A stretch of DNA of 22,972 nt, taken from positions 1 to 22,972 of IMG/VR virus record IMGVR_UViG_3300044858_001210. One strand, written 5' to 3'. The translations under genes were made by a program, and so were the position numbers. The DNA is from a virus. Shown here piece by piece: positions 22,288-22,972 of the stretch. Numbering within the stretch: the stretch's first letter is position 1; each line of letters starts with the position of its first letter. A model generated the notes under the pieces. It saw nothing but the letters and a program-made list of their open reading frames with translations, ran no database searches and was not told the origin of the DNA.

Positions 22288-22972
22288 ATGATTAAGGGCA
22301 CATACATATTCTATCAAGACGGTAAAGAAATTTATCGTTCCCCTAACGTAATTACTAAATTTGGCAAAAGGTTTATTGCAAATTTTATTGCTGGAAATAT
22401 TGAGGATGCGAGTAAAGATATCTCTATCGGCATAGATACAACTGCAGCAACTGACGAAGACACCAGGCTTGGTTTTGAATTTTATAGGCTTCCAGTAACA
22501 CTTGGCAGCACAGATATTCAAACGGTATCTGGAACAACAACCTATAAGGTTGTTTATAAAACAACTATTCCTCAAGACATTGCAGGACAAATTAACGAAA
22601 TAGGCTTATATCCGTCTACTCGAACATCTATAAATAATTTTGATAGCAGATTTTTAGCAGATTTTGCAGACAGATTAGACTGGCAGCTATCCTCTGGAGC
22701 TAATCCAGATTATGATATTACGGCTCAAAGGGCAAAAGTAGGAGACAGCCTTTTAACATTTGTATCTAATTCAACTGCCGCTCAAGAATATACAAACACT
22801 ACATCTTTAGATTTATCTGGATATAGTGTAAATGACTCGATAAGACTAGCATACTATAAAAGTGATGCTAATTTACAAAGCATTATTTTAAAGCTATATT
22901 CATCAAGCTCTGATTATTACACAACAACCATTACTCCAGCAAGCGGAACTGGATATAAAATAACATCAGACA
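22288..22972 (+). CDS. Tail fibre/tail-tip protein, N-terminal part (runs off window)
   Basis: The reading frame is open from ATG 22288 to the window end (228 codons seen). The beginning MIKGTYIFYQDGKEIYRSPNVITKFGKRFIANFIAG, followed by a ISIGIDTTAATDEDTRLGFEFYRLPV segment and QDIAGQINEIGLYPS (about 90-104), is the pattern common at the N-terminus of phage tail fibre and tail-tip proteins, in which an EIGL(Y/F) turn ends a beta domain. The remaining part is strand-rich and may begin a carbohydrate-binding module (SLDLSGYSVNDSIRLAYY). It follows one base after the preceding stop. The rest of the protein is outside the window. Confidence 0.75.
   Translation, partial: MIKGTYIFYQDGKEIYRSPNVITKFGKRFIANFIAGNIEDASKDISIGIDTTAATDEDTRLGFEFYRLPVTLGSTDIQTVSGTTTYKVVYKTTIPQDIAGQINEIGLYPSTRTSINNFDSRFLADFADRLDWQLSSGANPDYDITAQRAKVGDSLLTFVSNSTAAQEYTNTTSLDLSGYSVNDSIRLAYYKSDANLQSIILKLYSSSSDYYTTTITPASGTGYKITSD

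Noticed and set aside
22276-22590. Reverse-strand 104-aa open frame at the window end
   Set aside because: It opposes the partial tail fibre gene at 22288, whose protein has recognisable phage wording; the reverse frame has a random composition with many Cys and Asn.
1-22972. CRISPR array, tRNA genes, insertion sequences, attachment sites or defence system
   Set aside because: No direct-repeat/spacer pattern, no cloverleaf with the T-arm consensus, and no transposase, integrase or defence-like protein were found; every gene fits a virion structural module.

Overview
The window is a contiguous, AT-rich virion structural module of a long-tailed (siphovirus-type) double-stranded DNA phage or prophage. 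Every supported gene is on the + strand and tightly packed, with ATGA or TAATG overlaps at many junctions. Gene order, a frameshifted tail assembly chaperone and the wording of the chaperone C-terminal part (a LGNWKNYEELE segment) resemble actinobacterial siphophages. The AT-rich composition and several genes without a Shine-Dalgarno but with a -10-like box right at the start codon would fit a low-GC actinobacterium, such as the small freshwater or marine lineages. That host guess is inference. No terminase, lysis, integrase, replication, tRNA or CRISPR element is present.

Layout. 1-1963: the end of a glycine-rich adhesin-like protein and a two-lectin-domain (LamG-like) fibre or decoration protein. 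2026-3945: a small unknown protein and the portal. 4001-6409: the prohead protease with a C-terminal scaffold region, then the major capsid protein. 6535-9651: a SAP/Rho-N-like protein, head-tail connector, head-closure candidate, gp10-like neck protein and tail terminator candidate. 9760-10467: major tail tube protein. 10573-11228: tail assembly chaperones joined by a -1 frameshift at CCCAAAC. 11240-17689: a 2149-residue tape measure protein, implying a tail of about 300 nm. 17691-22972: distal tail protein, two hub-like proteins, a small unknown protein and a partial tail-tip or fibre protein running off the window.

How it works together. Protease, scaffold, portal and capsid protein build and mature the head. 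The connector set closes it. Tube protein, chaperones and tape measure build the tail, and the downstream and upstream lectin/FN3-bearing proteins form the host-contacting tip. Three hairpin-plus-T-run terminators (about 3951, 6431, 10490) are each followed within 15-80 bp by a -10-like box, so the module seems to be cut into separately transcribed blocks: portal, protease+capsid, connectors, and tail.

The most notable observations are: (1) a strong Shine-Dalgarno inside the protease gene that would give a nested in-frame scaffold protein of 181 aa from GTG 4790; (2) a canonical slippery heptamer in the right frame in the chaperone; (3) four genes lacking a Shine-Dalgarno but with TAAAAT/TATAAT 6-9 nt before the ATG, which suggests leaderless transcripts; (4) a large unassigned block inside the tape measure; (5) a tail hub apparently divided over two genes. 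I found no evidence for a wholly new defence or mobile system here.
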